A stretch of 64,000 bases of DNA from Tritrichomonas musculus (taxonomy: Eukaryota; Parabasalia; Tritrichomonadida; Tritrichomonadidae): the NCBI GenBank assembly GCA_039105265.1, contig JAPFFF010000002.1, positions 930,001 to 994,000 on the forward strand, in the 5' to 3' direction. Positions 10,901-21,264 of this stretch are shown here, piece by piece. The translations under genes were made by a program, and so were the position numbers. The notes beneath the pieces were generated by a model. The model saw nothing but the letters and a program-made list of their open reading frames with translations. It made no database searches and had not been told where the DNA came from. Positions within the stretch are counted from its first letter, which is position 1. Every line of letters starts with the position of its first letter.

Positions 10901-11269
10901 ATCTATAACATCACACTTAATAACTGGCTTACGAGCCACCAATGAATCGTCGTTGAGTAAGTTATGAATAGTCATATCACCTCTGAGATACCATGAGTAT
11001 GGTTCAATATCGAGATCTTTATCAAACATAATCTCTGGATCTTCGCGTTCACGAGTTGTGTATGTGTAGCAGTCTCTAGCCTTATTATGAGTCAACTCTG
11101 GACATATGAACTTACCATTAACAACCGATATCGTAAAATCGTTTAATATATTGCCCAACCAATCCATGATTAATAGATTACGCATATGTATCTTGAATAG
11201 TTCGGTTTTTGTTGTACATGCTAGCAACTTATTTTTGAGCACCGATGGCGGTGTTATCTTCATAATCAC
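7964..11269 (-). CDS. Large fiber/surface-like protein of element A, 1101 aa
   Basis: Long open frame in the virus-like element. The N-terminal half is beta-rich and contains SWSLTWDGNNWIGDDIQ, a motif that recurs in the fiber-like genes at 13473 (LTWDGDKWAGNN) and 14721 (LTKSGGKWTGTN). A coiled-coil-like region near residues 470-510 is followed by a Gly/Ala-rich hydrophobic stretch (GIALGVAGCVLGATGIGVAG, about 514-533) that could be membrane-associated. The C-terminal part carries repeats of the type (Y)xLKSDIPxDY and DDYATMGDL, as in phage and virus fiber shafts, matching the fiber of element B. It is convergent to the signature gene, as in element B. Likely a virion surface or attachment protein; this is inference from architecture. 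The short stretch 11270-11418 before the next gene holds nothing I can assign. Confidence 0.6.
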   Translation of the reverse strand: MIMKITPPSVLKNKLLACTTKTELFKIHMRNLLIMDWLGNILNDFTISVVNGKFICPELTHNKARDCYTYTTREREDPEIMFDKDLDIEPYSWYLRGDMTIHNLLNDDSLVARKPVIKCDVIDAENALRLQKSDVYYFYRPTMITYDEHVKYVDLLGTETLEYECECYKMIYKIPDTYQIPDNLTFKFKEYCFGNSWSLTWDGNNWIGDDIQGRFQSKIISKCQKRDIPDNYGSTGCMVAVKRDTLNSRVVPENKAHGLAYSLMNECSTNGKYETLVQFRDGRVVKGSEYDMHVGYSFILNGATLDGYDLVAMSCTYDNYSTSTLKVSDIELLYLDLTLPGQELVNRLSFTVKDVHRNGDTYNRGYVDLIGALDTVDRVGYIWSKRSKNDSGRDITLYLRHDYTDPIDEVNWDPSTNAFEYIIKQQFYEVSPNPNAATTLYTDFNITSSKIITADNITTMRSDLNLVTNNVDVVTYDVKEVKSKVDALGSEMTEQQAKTKYLEKEVDKIDMKANVGIALGVAGCVLGATGIGVAGKALSFATKGVEAGGRELVNTVTKVTDVGADVVEDMAGKLVDELPDIGADIFFGDMVDVRPVAGLRTMSLPIGRMMKSRNTLSAKDKLNKIIEWCDQEYIPVEDMTFTDELDDPSKVAMTLTSTMDMCKQFRHTMKPMIKTLAQTMQLSRDDVIDIVGKTNGDKNIQLIAEDIITDGSIRVKLMVRTISEFNDVDYDEQYVSLKITNGVISEYNGTDTFPSATMDDSVTQITILNPQHVQVTGITIKENTLIRHLEFTTDDIAYTCDIDALQNKIDSLHDQLEQNDKSLATTLNEFPTVDEVNSALDTVKNESDIKYALKSDIPTNHVTTSQLTSTLNEYMLKTDMPDDYATMGDLELYARKDDIPTDYVNAATLDEYMLKTDMPDDYVIAEELNNYVLKSELPNNDITLGSYRKIDNIMVYSEMTVESLTTSSGYEYAKVTPTTGNPNGYHFIGRYIDAKTNETVKFDIIWNTSSDQGITKNYYLNGNFNGVRLQYNINTGYVYARHYSNNGMLECSLTLTHAYMPSDSFMLKSERPDDYATMGDLDGYALKSELDTYAKSYQDLS

Positions 11270-11418
11270 TACGGGATCTTGGACTGAATCAGTTGAAGTT
11301 GGCTCATATACAGTTATGTCTTGGTGTTTAACATAATATGATGGGTAACCGTCAACTGTATCGAATTCATTAGCAGCATCATCTGATTGATTATTCTCAA
11401 TATTATGTACCTGTTCTG

Positions 11419-13464
11419 CTAGTTCTTTGATCTTATATGACCTTTAACAGTATCTCGAAATGTTTTACAAATGTTAACACATGAATTTAATGATACAGCT
11501 TCATTTGTTTCATCAGGCAGAGATATATCAGATCCATTACTAGTACACCAATCAATGATTGCATTAAGTCCATTCTCATTCTCTGAATCACTTAATAAAG
11601 CAAGTGTTTCCTCAGCTGCAGAGTTAATCATTCGAGGAATATATAAGAGAACATCAACAATGGGAACTAATATAGATGATCCACGACCTGCAATAACTCG
11701 ATTGGTTGAATTCGGATGATCTAGTAACCATTCTACTGTATTGTTAAACTGTTCTATTCTACTACTAATATTTGATACCAGACCACTTAATACTGATTGT
11801 TGTTGTTCATCATTTCTCATCCACTGAATATCATGATCACTTAACGCCAAACTGGTATGTGGATTAGTTATCGTAATGTCGTTATCTGTTATAGTAACTT
11901 GATTTAGATGCCTATGATCAATAACTCCAACAACTTTATTATTATATAATACCTCGGTATATTCTTCGTTGTCATTTTCGATATCACTGCTACGAAAACT
12001 TAATACATTACCACTACTAGAGATATCATTAATAAGTTTATGTCGTTGCCACCAATCCATCTGTTCGATATCAGCAAGACTTACTGCAGGAGTCATATTT
12101 GGTACAGTCCAATTATTATCTGTAATAGGCTCAAGTTCATGGTTAGCTACAACAACATTATATTCATTAGCTACTAGTTCATGCACATTGTTTTCATCTT
12201 GATTAATAGGACCTGTAGTGATATTAATACCATTGGAATCTATTTTTACATTATTTTCAGGACTTTGAATTGATATCTCATCATTACTAATATTAGTTCG
12301 AACAGCGATATATATATCGATAGCTGTGATATATGAATTATGAGAATCTCTGACTTCAGTCCAATTAACACCTAAGTCTCTATCTACATGACGAATGAAT
12401 ATGTACTGCGGATGAGATGCTTCAAATTGTAATCGCTCTGATGGATCCATTAGTTCTATATCACGGGCTGTGTAATGTGATCCATCAGGTTCATCTACCA
12501 CCCATTGCGAACCAGAATAAATAGGTCTCATGCTGAATAATCTTAATCGCTCAGGTGTACATATACTAAATTCATTATCACAACGCCTTGTATAAACTAT
12601 TCTTTGGATTCCTTTTTCATCAACACGACTTATTATTACAAAGCCAATTTCATTATCACCGATGCGGCGAACTACTATCTCACCTGGCTGAGGACCTTCA
12701 AATGGATCACTTACAGTATCAAGATCTAATAATTGACTAACAGTAAGATTAGATAATGATTCTACTGTGTGATTTCCAAATAATATTTCACTTGATGTAG
12801 CTGTATTAGAAGTTGTATTATAATCATGATTTAATCTAGATACTGGGACTTCGGTTTGTGAATCATCAAGATCCTCCAACTCCATTTCATCTGAGTTCTC
12901 AATCGAGTGATCAACAATAGTATTATTACCACGCTCCCTCCATCGACGACACAATTCATGTACAGAATCAGTAAAGGTTTGCATAGACTGAACTATAGTT
13001 CGAGTACTATCTATAATAGTCGGAACTCGATCAATCGTCATCCCACCTGCCTTCAAAGTAGTTGTTGCATTACCTATCTGAGTTAATGAATCTAGAGCCT
13101 CCATTACTAAATTTGTTGCAGTTAATGTTGATGTGGCTGCTGGAATAGTTGTTTGTGTTGGAATGAATCGCTTTAATATTTGACCAGCTGTACTAGTATC
13201 CATATTTAATAAGAACTGACCACTAATGTCTTTACCAGGATATCCACCTCCAGGAAATCCGGGGAAATGGAAATCTTCAGTTCGATATGTATTCAATGTC
13301 ATGTTATCACTACTCACTGTTAAATTAGATAATTCAGAAACTAATTGAACTGCACCAGCCAATACTTTAAGGATATTAGTTGCAACTGTTAAACCCTGTC
13401 GAATACTATCAGTATATTCATTATAAGCAGCTTGTAATCTCATTTGTTCTTGAAAACTATCCAT
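11419..13464 (-). CDS. Structural-like protein of element A, 681 aa
   Basis: Open frame upstream of and co-directional with the 1101-aa gene. The N-terminus is helical (MDSFQEQMRLQAAYNEYTDS) with a hydrophobic stretch (VATNILKVLAGAVQLVSEL), then a Gly/Pro-rich patch (FPGFPGGGYPGKD). The middle is a long acidic, Ser/Thr/Asn-rich, probably beta-structured region. The last 60 residues (IIDWCTSNGSD to CVNICKTFRDTVKGH) resemble a segment of the 1101-aa protein (IIEWCDQEYIP to CKQFRHTMKPM), so the two share a module. No capsid fold or enzyme motif is recognised. A virion-associated role is inferred only from context. Confidence 0.55.
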   Translation of the reverse strand: MDSFQEQMRLQAAYNEYTDSIRQGLTVATNILKVLAGAVQLVSELSNLTVSSDNMTLNTYRTEDFHFPGFPGGGYPGKDISGQFLLNMDTSTAGQILKRFIPTQTTIPAATSTLTATNLVMEALDSLTQIGNATTTLKAGGMTIDRVPTIIDSTRTIVQSMQTFTDSVHELCRRWRERGNNTIVDHSIENSDEMELEDLDDSQTEVPVSRLNHDYNTTSNTATSSEILFGNHTVESLSNLTVSQLLDLDTVSDPFEGPQPGEIVVRRIGDNEIGFVIISRVDEKGIQRIVYTRRCDNEFSICTPERLRLFSMRPIYSGSQWVVDEPDGSHYTARDIELMDPSERLQFEASHPQYIFIRHVDRDLGVNWTEVRDSHNSYITAIDIYIAVRTNISNDEISIQSPENNVKIDSNGINITTGPINQDENNVHELVANEYNVVVANHELEPITDNNWTVPNMTPAVSLADIEQMDWWQRHKLINDISSSGNVLSFRSSDIENDNEEYTEVLYNNKVVGVIDHRHLNQVTITDNDITITNPHTSLALSDHDIQWMRNDEQQQSVLSGLVSNISSRIEQFNNTVEWLLDHPNSTNRVIAGRGSSILVPIVDVLLYIPRMINSAAEETLALLSDSENENGLNAIIDWCTSNGSDISLPDETNEAVSLNSCVNICKTFRDTVKGHIRSKN

Positions 13465-13472
13465 TAATTTTT

Positions 13473-14596
13473 TCAGTAATGAGTAATCATAAAATAATAC
13501 ATAAAATAATACGTCAACATAGTCATGATATTATCGGCCCAAATGATCTTAGATGAATAAATGTTGTGATCAGTCGATAATGTAGTACAATTGCGTTGAT
13601 CAGGTATAACATCATAGAATTGCTGAGCAATGATTGTTTCAAATGGATTATATGATTCGGATGATGCTTTATCAGGTAGTTGATCGAAATATTGTTTTTG
13701 TATATAAATGTAGATATTCTTGGGAACAGCATCATCCGAATTATATCTGACCTGTCGAATATAATTAAATGTTTCAATTAAAGGATTATCATTCCATGTT
13801 TGTATATAATGCGATGTTAATGGATGTGTTGGATGACAATCCCACTTTAATGGTGTTATATATCCATTTATATCAATGTCGGCTAATACATATAACATAT
13901 TAGTTCCAGATATAGTATTAGGGACTTTAACTTCGAATTGTTGTATATCACATTTAACTCCATTGATTTCATAACTAGGAGCATCACGCAACTCGACAAT
14001 GCTATCAGTTAACTCAACTATGAATCCATCTTTATACACAACTCGCCAATTAGTATCAAATTTAGTAAATGCTGTTGCAAAGTTCATTGATGTATCATCC
14101 AAACAAGAAATCCATTTAGCTATGCGATCTGTATGTTGAACTATAAATCCTGGTTTACCATTGTTATTCCTATAAGTAGATTGCTTATTGAATGATACAT
14201 TAATTACATTGTTACCAGCCCATTTATCTCCATCCCAAGTCAACAACCATCATGTTTAGAATTGGCTTGAATATGTGCTAATGCAACTACCCTATTGTTA
14301 TCACTATTATGTTCAATAACTTGTAATGCATTCTGATTTGGCTCTGTTAATGTAGCTTGTAATTGATTTCCATTCAGACTCATTGTTTTGGTATTAACCA
14401 TATTTTGATTGAAATCCATTGAAGGATCATAAAATCCATCTAAATTGAAATCATTATTGTTATTGTTATTGTTTGATGATAGAAAGCTGTATGGATTAAA
14501 ATTTGTTCCAGATGGATTATTGTTTGTTCCAGATGGATTTTGTCTGCTTGAACCTGTACCTGGTGGATGTCTTCCTCTTCCAAATAAACCACTCAT
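13473..14596 (-). pseudogene. Fiber-like gene relic of element A
   Basis: Relic starting 8 bp upstream of the 681-aa gene on the same strand. The N-terminal part is Gly/Pro/Asn-rich (MSGLFGRGRHPPGTG, then an Asn run), a flexible linker-like start. The rest is beta-rich, with LTWDGDKWAGNN shared with the other fiber-like genes and EPNPNAATTLYTDFNITSSKI-type sequence paralleled here by QRNCTTLSTDHNIYSSKI. It is a paralogue of the N-terminal half of the 1101-aa protein. It looks broken. Confidence 0.55.
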
Positions 14597-14720
14597 TTTG
14601 GATTAACATAAAATTAATTGGAATGTGCTGTCTAAAATTGTTTAACAATGATATAAATGACTGCAATATTAACCAAACAAAATGTATTAGATGGAGCCTT
14701 GATAGGAGGTTCTGGCAAAG

Positions 14721-17267
14721 GTGGTGATGGAATATTTGATTCAATTCATGTTAAATGTGATGCCACGATCGATGGTAGTTTTTAAAATCTTCTTTGGTGA
14801 AGAATATGGTGAACCTCAAAGTGTCAAAGAATGCTTCGAAACATTTGGGAAAACATTAACGGATATGAATAACGACATTCAATCACATCGAACCGTTATT
14901 GATACACATGGAACCGAACTCTCTGACCATGAAGATAGAATATCAACTTTAGAGAATGCTCCTCCAACTGTAATCGAGAAGGTAATGACTTATGAAGAAG
15001 GTTGTGATGAATTCATCATCGATGCAAATAATATCCATAAATTAAGTGATTTGGATCTAAGAGATCCTCAGGGAGAAGTCCGTTCAGATGATCCTCAGGG
15101 CCATTCTACATACAACATTCTTGAGATTGATTACTCTGGATCTGTAAGTGGACAAGTCTTTGAGATCATCTTTCCAAAGAATCTTGAAATTGAAAATGCT
15201 TATATTTCATTTGAGAATGAATCATTCACGAATCCCATTATTGAATACATTGATGAGAAATATCAATTAAAGTACATCAGCAATGAATCAAAACCTCGAA
15301 TATACATGTCGAAATCTGCAATCTATGACCCATTTGAACTATATACTGATGGATTCAAGAAGATCAAATTCGTTGGGAAAATGCATCAAATTGCAATTAT
15401 TAAAGACTCTCAAAGTGCTGAAGGTAACGATACATTAATGAATCTCAAGTGTAATCTCATTAATGCTGACAATTGCTTCAAACTCTATAGGTCTCCTTTA
15501 CCTGACTTCTATACAATCAAGTCAATCGGGGATTACAATTTGGATACTGCAAATGGTTTATATTATGCTGACTGGGGATATAATCCTGATTCCGATTCAT
15601 TCAATTCACTCATTGAAGGACAGACATTCGAGCTTCATTATAACGTATTTGGGACTCATTACAAGCTTACTAAATCTGGAGGTAAATGGACTGGTACCAA
15701 TTATTGCGTTAACATTCCACTGAAGATGCGTAAAGAGAATTCATATGGATCCTTGAATAGAGACATTCCATACATTTCAATTAAGAAGAATGCTGCTAAC
15801 ATATTTGCTTTGAAGGGTCTAATCAATTATGAATCCGGAAATCCATTAAAGATGATGCTTGACAAAGGTATGATAACATATAGTTCCAATACTAGAATGG
15901 GTGATCCAGATGAAACTGATGATGTCTGGCGTGTATGGTATGGATGCAATGAAGATAAGAGTGGAGACTATTCTGCTACATTAACCCTTGATGGACATAC
16001 TTATGAATTCACCATTATTGAAATCCCAAATGAGAAATATTGTCACAGATATTATACTGATACATTGAAAGGTACATTAGAAGTTGAAACCAACGTGGAC
16101 AATGAGGGTGAAGTAATCAAGTTAAACACAAATTCCATCAATGAAGATAAGAGTTTCACATCAAATGAGTCACTTTGTGAAATTACTTTCGAATATCCAT
16201 ATTTAATGATTATCACCATGGGAAGTCATGAACCATCATCAGTTAGAATCAAGTATACAACCAAAGTTGAGAATTCTGAATTAGGTTTAGGTGAAACGTT
16301 AACGAATAAGCAATTGATGTCTGCAGCTGCTATCAAGAAACTCATTGAAAACCATAAAACAAATTGGCTGAATGAGATCCCAAAAATGCCAGAGAATCAC
16401 GTTACAGATGAATCGTTAACGACTACATTAAATGATTATGCAAAGTTTACGAATTTAGAAGAGTATTCGAAGAAACTGGACTTACAGTCTTATCGTAAAA
16501 TGAATGATTTAAGTATAACAAAACTAAATCATCTCGAAATTGATAGAAGTATAGAAGAAAACGGTATTTGTCATCATGTTTACGAAAAATGTTTCATCAA
16601 ATTTAGATATAATGATATTGAATATGATTATGTATTCACAACTGGTAATATTAGTTCACTAGGATATTGGCGTGATAACTTCATTGATGTTGAAGGTACT
16701 GAATACAGTTTGTTTTGGAAGTATGATGGTACATTACTGCTAAAAAAATCGACAACACATTGTGAAGGACCAATTGTTTATATTATATCAATCATGGCTG
16801 AGGATGGAACAGATGAAATAGCATTGAAGAGTGAAATTCCAGAAATTATTGAGGGACAAACAACGATTCAATTCAAAATTGAAAATAATACAATTCCTGA
16901 TTTGGATTACGACAAATATCATGAAATGATTGAGCAATATGGGTTGGATATTGTTTCATCAAACAATTTCTATACGGCTCATTATGTTCACGTTGATTAT
17001 TCGTACAATGACGATGATGATGATCAACCCTCTCAGATAATGCGTATCGAAGGAAGTAGTTCTGGTCTTTGGATTCTGTATGACTCCCATGAATTAATAA
17101 ATCCAGGAACTGGTGAAACACCGGAAATTTTATCATGTTCAATTACCAAAAATATCGAAAAAACAGATAAATATATAAAACAATTCTTACTAGGCCTTAT
17201 TTTTTTACATCACAAATACTATAAACGTCTTTTTAACGTCTTTTTTCGTAAAATAACGATTTTTTGA
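14721..17267 (+). CDS. Fiber-like protein of element A, about 848 aa
   Basis: Long open frame on the plus strand, divergent from the three minus-strand structural genes, with about 120 bp of shared intergenic sequence. It contains a short heptad region (residues about 45-80, ending ISTLENAPP), beta-rich domains with LTKSGGKWTGTN as in the paralogues, and a C-terminal part with fiber-shaft spacers such as LNDYAKFTNLEEY and EIALKSEIPEI. The 3' end of the frame lies inside a MULE-like MITE (17191-17540), so the last 25 or so residues are encoded by the insertion. Likely a virion attachment protein of the broken element; inferred from repeats and neighbours. Confidence 0.55.
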   Translation: MVMEYLIQFMLNVMPRSMVVFKIFFGEEYGEPQSVKECFETFGKTLTDMNNDIQSHRTVIDTHGTELSDHEDRISTLENAPPTVIEKVMTYEEGCDEFIIDANNIHKLSDLDLRDPQGEVRSDDPQGHSTYNILEIDYSGSVSGQVFEIIFPKNLEIENAYISFENESFTNPIIEYIDEKYQLKYISNESKPRIYMSKSAIYDPFELYTDGFKKIKFVGKMHQIAIIKDSQSAEGNDTLMNLKCNLINADNCFKLYRSPLPDFYTIKSIGDYNLDTANGLYYADWGYNPDSDSFNSLIEGQTFELHYNVFGTHYKLTKSGGKWTGTNYCVNIPLKMRKENSYGSLNRDIPYISIKKNAANIFALKGLINYESGNPLKMMLDKGMITYSSNTRMGDPDETDDVWRVWYGCNEDKSGDYSATLTLDGHTYEFTIIEIPNEKYCHRYYTDTLKGTLEVETNVDNEGEVIKLNTNSINEDKSFTSNESLCEITFEYPYLMIITMGSHEPSSVRIKYTTKVENSELGLGETLTNKQLMSAAAIKKLIENHKTNWLNEIPKMPENHVTDESLTTTLNDYAKFTNLEEYSKKLDLQSYRKMNDLSITKLNHLEIDRSIEENGICHHVYEKCFIKFRYNDIEYDYVFTTGNISSLGYWRDNFIDVEGTEYSLFWKYDGTLLLKKSTTHCEGPIVYIISIMAEDGTDEIALKSEIPEIIEGQTTIQFKIENNTIPDLDYDKYHEMIEQYGLDIVSSNNFYTAHYVHVDYSYNDDDDDQPSQIMRIEGSSSGLWILYDSHELINPGTGETPEILSCSITKNIEKTDKYIKQFLLGLIFLHHKYYKRLFNVFFRKITIF

Positions 17268-17540
17268 TTTGTAGTTTTAATGAACCTTTTTGAATGCGAA
17301 TAAATTTTTTTTATTTTATGAAGAATCAAAAATAATATTATTTAATTTGAAAAACATTTTACTATTTTATCTTTTTATTTTTAAATTATTTAAAACATTT
17401 TTAATATAAAAAAATAATTGTAGATCAAGATAAAAATAAAAAACTAATATCGAGAAAATAACGTATTTACAATTGTAATTACAATTGTATTTTTTAAACG
17501 GACAAGTTGTATACAATTGTAAATACAAAAACCAAGGCTT
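17191..17540. mobile_element. MULE-like MITE, copy 1 (350 bp)
   Basis: A 350-bp non-coding insertion with imperfect inverted ends (AGGCCTTATTTTTTTACA on the left, AAGCCTTGGTTTTTGTAT read inward from the right). It is flanked by an exact 9-bp direct repeat AATTCTTAC at 17182-17190 and 17541-17549. A 9-bp target duplication is typical of Mutator-like elements. Just inside the left end is TTTTTTTACATCACA followed by spaced AACGT words, and at the right end ACAATTGTAATTACAATTGT-like palindromes. The same layout is seen in the 604-bp element at 19055-19658, so the two form one family. It interrupts the 3' end of the fiber-like gene. Confidence 0.8.
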
Positions 17541-17969
17541 AATTCTTACAACTTACTTTTTATCATAAAGTTGTTATTCGAGTACCAATTTATAATATTT
17601 TTTCAGATTTTTTGATTTTTATCATTAAATAATAGTAAAGAAGTATGCATATAATAAAATAGCTTACTCAATAGAAATATTTGTTTATCATATATCAACA
17701 ATTTTAAAAATACATTCTTGGTATGTTAATATTCATTAAATTAGATTTTGTTTCTATTTCTACAGCGAAGAATTCAAATTTAATAAAGGTATGGAAACTT
17801 CTACCCACTCGACAGATCATTTTTCTTTCAGAATATAATTTTTAAATGATAGCATTAATGATAAATATAGTATAAAAAATACATATTTTTCGAGAGGAAT
17901 TTAAGATAAAAATAAATTATTTTTTTGTAAAAAATTGAATCCTAATCTGGTTATCTTAATTCAAAAAAC
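17541..17969. other. AT-rich spacer without genes
   Basis: No ORF or RNA gene is seen. It contains AAAGGTATGGAAACTT (about 17785), a word that recurs as AAAGGTATGGAAACTC in the loop of the giant palindrome (about 19749). I cannot assign it. Confidence 0.4.
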
Positions 17970-20900
17970 AATTTTTTTATATTTTTTAATTATATTATTT
18001 TTAAATAGAATTATATAAGTAATTTATATTTCATGAGGAAGAACTCGAAATTTATCATTTTTTATATTCATATCACAAGTGATATGAGTTATTTTAACCT
18101 AAAAGGCTAATTTTTTTTTACCTAAAAGGCGAATTTCAAAATTTTGAAAATTATGAGTTTATGTAGGAAATTGTTTTCTAATTTTCTTCATATTGATATT
18201 AAAAAGTCTATTCCCGATTCGTTCAAATCACTTTTTCCATTTTTATTGTTGATTATAAAGCATCAAGGATAAACAAACCAAGCAAAGATTATTCATTTTT
18301 AATATTTTTTCCTAAAACTCAAGCAAATTCGACAAATTTACTAAATAAAAGCGGTTTACAAAATAACTATCGTACAAATTCCAGCAAATAGTTGGCAGAT
18401 GAAAAAACTATCGATAATTCATTTGTTTATAAGAAAAATAAAACATACTGGAATTAATAAAAGAATTATTTTGTAAATCGCTTTTATTTAGTGAGTTTTT
18501 TGAATTTGTTTGAGCTTTAGGAAAAGACATTCTAAAATAATTATCTTTGCATGGTTTACTTTTCCACGTTGCGCTGGGATATACCTAAGAATTGTTTTGT
18601 AAACTACTCTTATTTAGTTATTTTGTTGAGTTTATTTGTGTCTTTGGAAGAATTACTTTAAAAAAATAAATTAACCTTTTTGGTCAAAAATTTTCATCTT
18701 TATTGGTTAATTATAAATTTCATATCATCAATGATATGAACTATACAAAAAATTGATAACATCATATAAGATCTCCAAATCCACTCGAAAAACATGGCCT
18801 TTTTTTATTTTATTTTCTAATAAATAAAAAAATGAAGAACATATAAAAAAACTAAAAACTTTTGTCGGCTCATTCATCTTTAAATTGATTTTTTCTTAAA
18901 AAACATTTTTTTCTCATTATGCATTTTATGAGATTTGAATTAAGCAATTTCATGCTATTTTCAAATATGTTAATAATATGATAAAACAATATTAGACATG
19001 TATTAAACTTTGATGAGGTTTTTTCCGTTGATCAAAAATTGCCAATTTTAGGATTAATCTTTACTTTTTTTACATCACATTTTTATTAACGTAACATTTT
19101 AACGTAACTTTTATATAAAATCAAAAATTTTGATGTAAATCAGTTATTTATGTTTAAAACAATATTTTTATTCATAATCTAAAGATAAAAACTATTTTTC
19201 ATTAACTCTTGCTAATTTTGATCAAAAAACCATGTTATCGCAGATGATTCTATCTGATAGATATAATTAGAAGCAAAATATCATAGAAAAAAAGGTTTTG
19301 TACGTCGGTACTATTATAAAATAATTCAAATGCATCGAATAAATAAATCAAAACGATTTAGCCAATAATAATAAGTCGAAATAAAATCAGAATTTGATAA
19401 TAAATATAAAGTGCCATTTTACACCATCAAAAGAATGATCAAAGAAATATCAAAGTTTTAATAATTTATTAGCAATAATAACTGAATAAAAATTATTTCT
19501 GCTTTATATTCATGCTTTTTTTATTTTAATTGACTAAATTTTTGAAGATAAAGATATTTTTCAAATAAAAAAATTAACGGAAAATTACATATGTATTTAC
19601 ATATGTAATTTCTATCGTCCTGTGTAATTTACATTGTATATACAAAAAGTAAAGATTATTTAGGATTTCATTTTTTTCTTGTTTTTCGGTAATAAAATTA
19701 AAATTTTTTTTTTTTGAATTTATATTTATGCTACAAATATTATATACAAAAGGTATGGAAACTCTTTTTCAATTCAATTTTATTTTATGCAAAAAAAGCT
19801 CGAATATTGATCATTTTTTATTAAAAATTAGTCCATAGTCATGTATATAATATTTGTAGCATAAATATAAAATCAAAAAAAAATAATTTTAATTTTATTA
19901 CCGAAAAACAAGAAAAAAATAAAATCCAAAAATTTGCAATTTTTGATTAACGGAAAAAACCTCATCAAAGTTTAATACATGTCTAATATTGTTTTATCAT
20001 ATTATTAACATATTTGAAAATAGCATGAAATTGCTTAATTCAAATCTCATAAAATGCATAATGAGAAAAAAATGTTTTTTAAGAAAAAATCAATTTAAAG
20101 ATGAATGAGCCGACAAAAGTTTTTAGTTTTTTTATATGTTCTTCATTTTTTTATTTATTAGAAAATAAAATAAAAAAAGGCCATGTTTTTCGAGTGGATT
20201 TGGAGATCTTATATGATGTTATCAATTTTTTGTATAGTTCATATCATTGATGATATGAAATTTATAATTAACCAATAAAGATGAAAATTTTTGACCAAAA
20301 AGGTTAATTTATTTTTTTAAAGTAATTCTTCCAAAGACACAAATAAACTCAACAAAATAACTAAATAAGAGTAGTTTACAAAACAATTCTTAGGTATATC
20401 CCAGCGCAACGTGGAAAAGTAAACCATGCAAAGATAATTATTTTAGAATGTCTTTTCCTAAAGCTCAAACAAATTCAAAAAACTCACTAAATAAAAGCGA
20501 TTTACAAAATAATTCTTTTATTAATTCCAGTATGTTTTATTTTTCTTATAAACAAATGAATTATCGATAGTTTTTTCATCTGCCAACTATTTGCTGGAAT
20601 TTGTACGATAGTTATTTTGTAAACCGCTTTTATTTAGTAAATTTGTCGAATTTGCTTGAGTTTTAGGAAAAAATATTAAAAATGAATAATCTTTGCTTGG
20701 TTTGTTTATCCTTGATGCTTTATAATCAACAATAAAAATGGAAAAAGTGATTTGAACGAATCGGGAATAGACTTTTTAATATCAATATGAAGAAAATTAG
20801 AAAACAATTTCCTACATAAACTCATAATTTTCAAAATTTTGAAATTCGCCTTTTAGGTAAAAAAAAATTAGCCTTTTAGGTTAAAATAACTCATATCACT

Positions 20901-21010
20901 TGTGATATGAATATAAAAAATGATAAATTTCGAGTTCTTCCTCATGAAATATAAATTACTTATATAATTCTATTTAAAAATAATATAATTAAAAAAATAT
21001 AAAAAAAATA
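17970..21010. repeat. Giant inverted repeat (palindrome) with arms of about 1.17 kb
   Basis: The left arm runs from about 17970 to 19054 and resumes at about 19668 to 19752 after an inserted MITE. The right arm is about 19838-21010 in reverse complement. For example, TCATATCACTTGTGATATGA-type sequence near 18070 pairs with 20890, and the CCACGTTGCGCTGGGATA word near 18565 pairs with its complement near 20400. Only a handful of mismatches were seen by eye across the arms, and the loop is about 85 bp. No ORF is supported. It could be a foldback-type transposon, a recent inverted duplication, or an assembly artefact. The one-sided MITE insertion argues that two separate real arms existed before that insertion. 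Confidence 0.85.
19055..19658. mobile_element. MULE-like MITE, copy 2 (about 604 bp)
   Basis: Insertion found only in the left arm of the giant palindrome; the right arm has the empty site. The inverted ends begin TAATCTTTACTTTTT on both sides. The flanks carry the direct repeat TTTAGGAT(T) at 19047-19055 and 19659-19667, an 8-9 bp target duplication. The inner left sequence TTTTTTTACATCACATTTTT with AACGT words matches the layout of the 350-bp copy at 17191, and the right side has ACATATGTATTTACATATGT palindromes. It is non-coding and non-autonomous. The empty site in the other arm confirms the boundaries. Confidence 0.85.
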
Positions 21011-21264
21011 GGGGGTCCAACGATAAAAATTTTTGAATTCTAACCAAAAGCATCCAAATTAATATATTATATTTAATAAAATATTTGATATTTATTGGTA
21101 TATTTATTTTTAAGATTTATCTATAGGAAGTGTAGATCCCGCTTTTTATTTTTCTGAAGGTCTGTTTGATTTTTTTTTTTTAAATCAGAATTAGAGTAGG
21201 GAATCATTAAAATTAATATAAAATATAAAAATCCAGCCAAGATTAAATGAATGTTATATGGTTT

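Larger units (their letters stand above)
1..17300. mobile_element. Polinton/Maverick-like relic (element A)
   Basis: Broken virus-like element of the Polinton/Maverick type. Parts seen in order are a protein-primed DNA polymerase B relic (+), two small genes and a conserved signature gene (+), two long fiber/surface-like genes (-), a third fiber-like relic (-) and a fourth fiber-like gene (+). The signature gene next to a convergent fiber gene is the same arrangement as in element B at 59.8-63.6 kb, so the two are related. At least four foreign insertions interrupt it: an unidentified one at about 95-600, a mariner MITE at 989-1888, a DDE_1 plus mariner block at about 4770-7945, and a MULE-like MITE at 17191-17540. 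I estimate roughly six or more breaks in all. Both ends are unseen: the left lies outside the window, and the right is obscured near 17.3 kb. Age cannot be fixed, but the long ORFs still open suggest a fairly recent insertion. Confidence 0.75.

Noticed and set aside
4772-21022. TAGGGGG words at about 4772, 6800 and 21009 as ends of one transposon family
   Set aside because: The following bases differ and no inverted partner (CCCCCTA) was found; only the 6800 site is supported as a mariner end.
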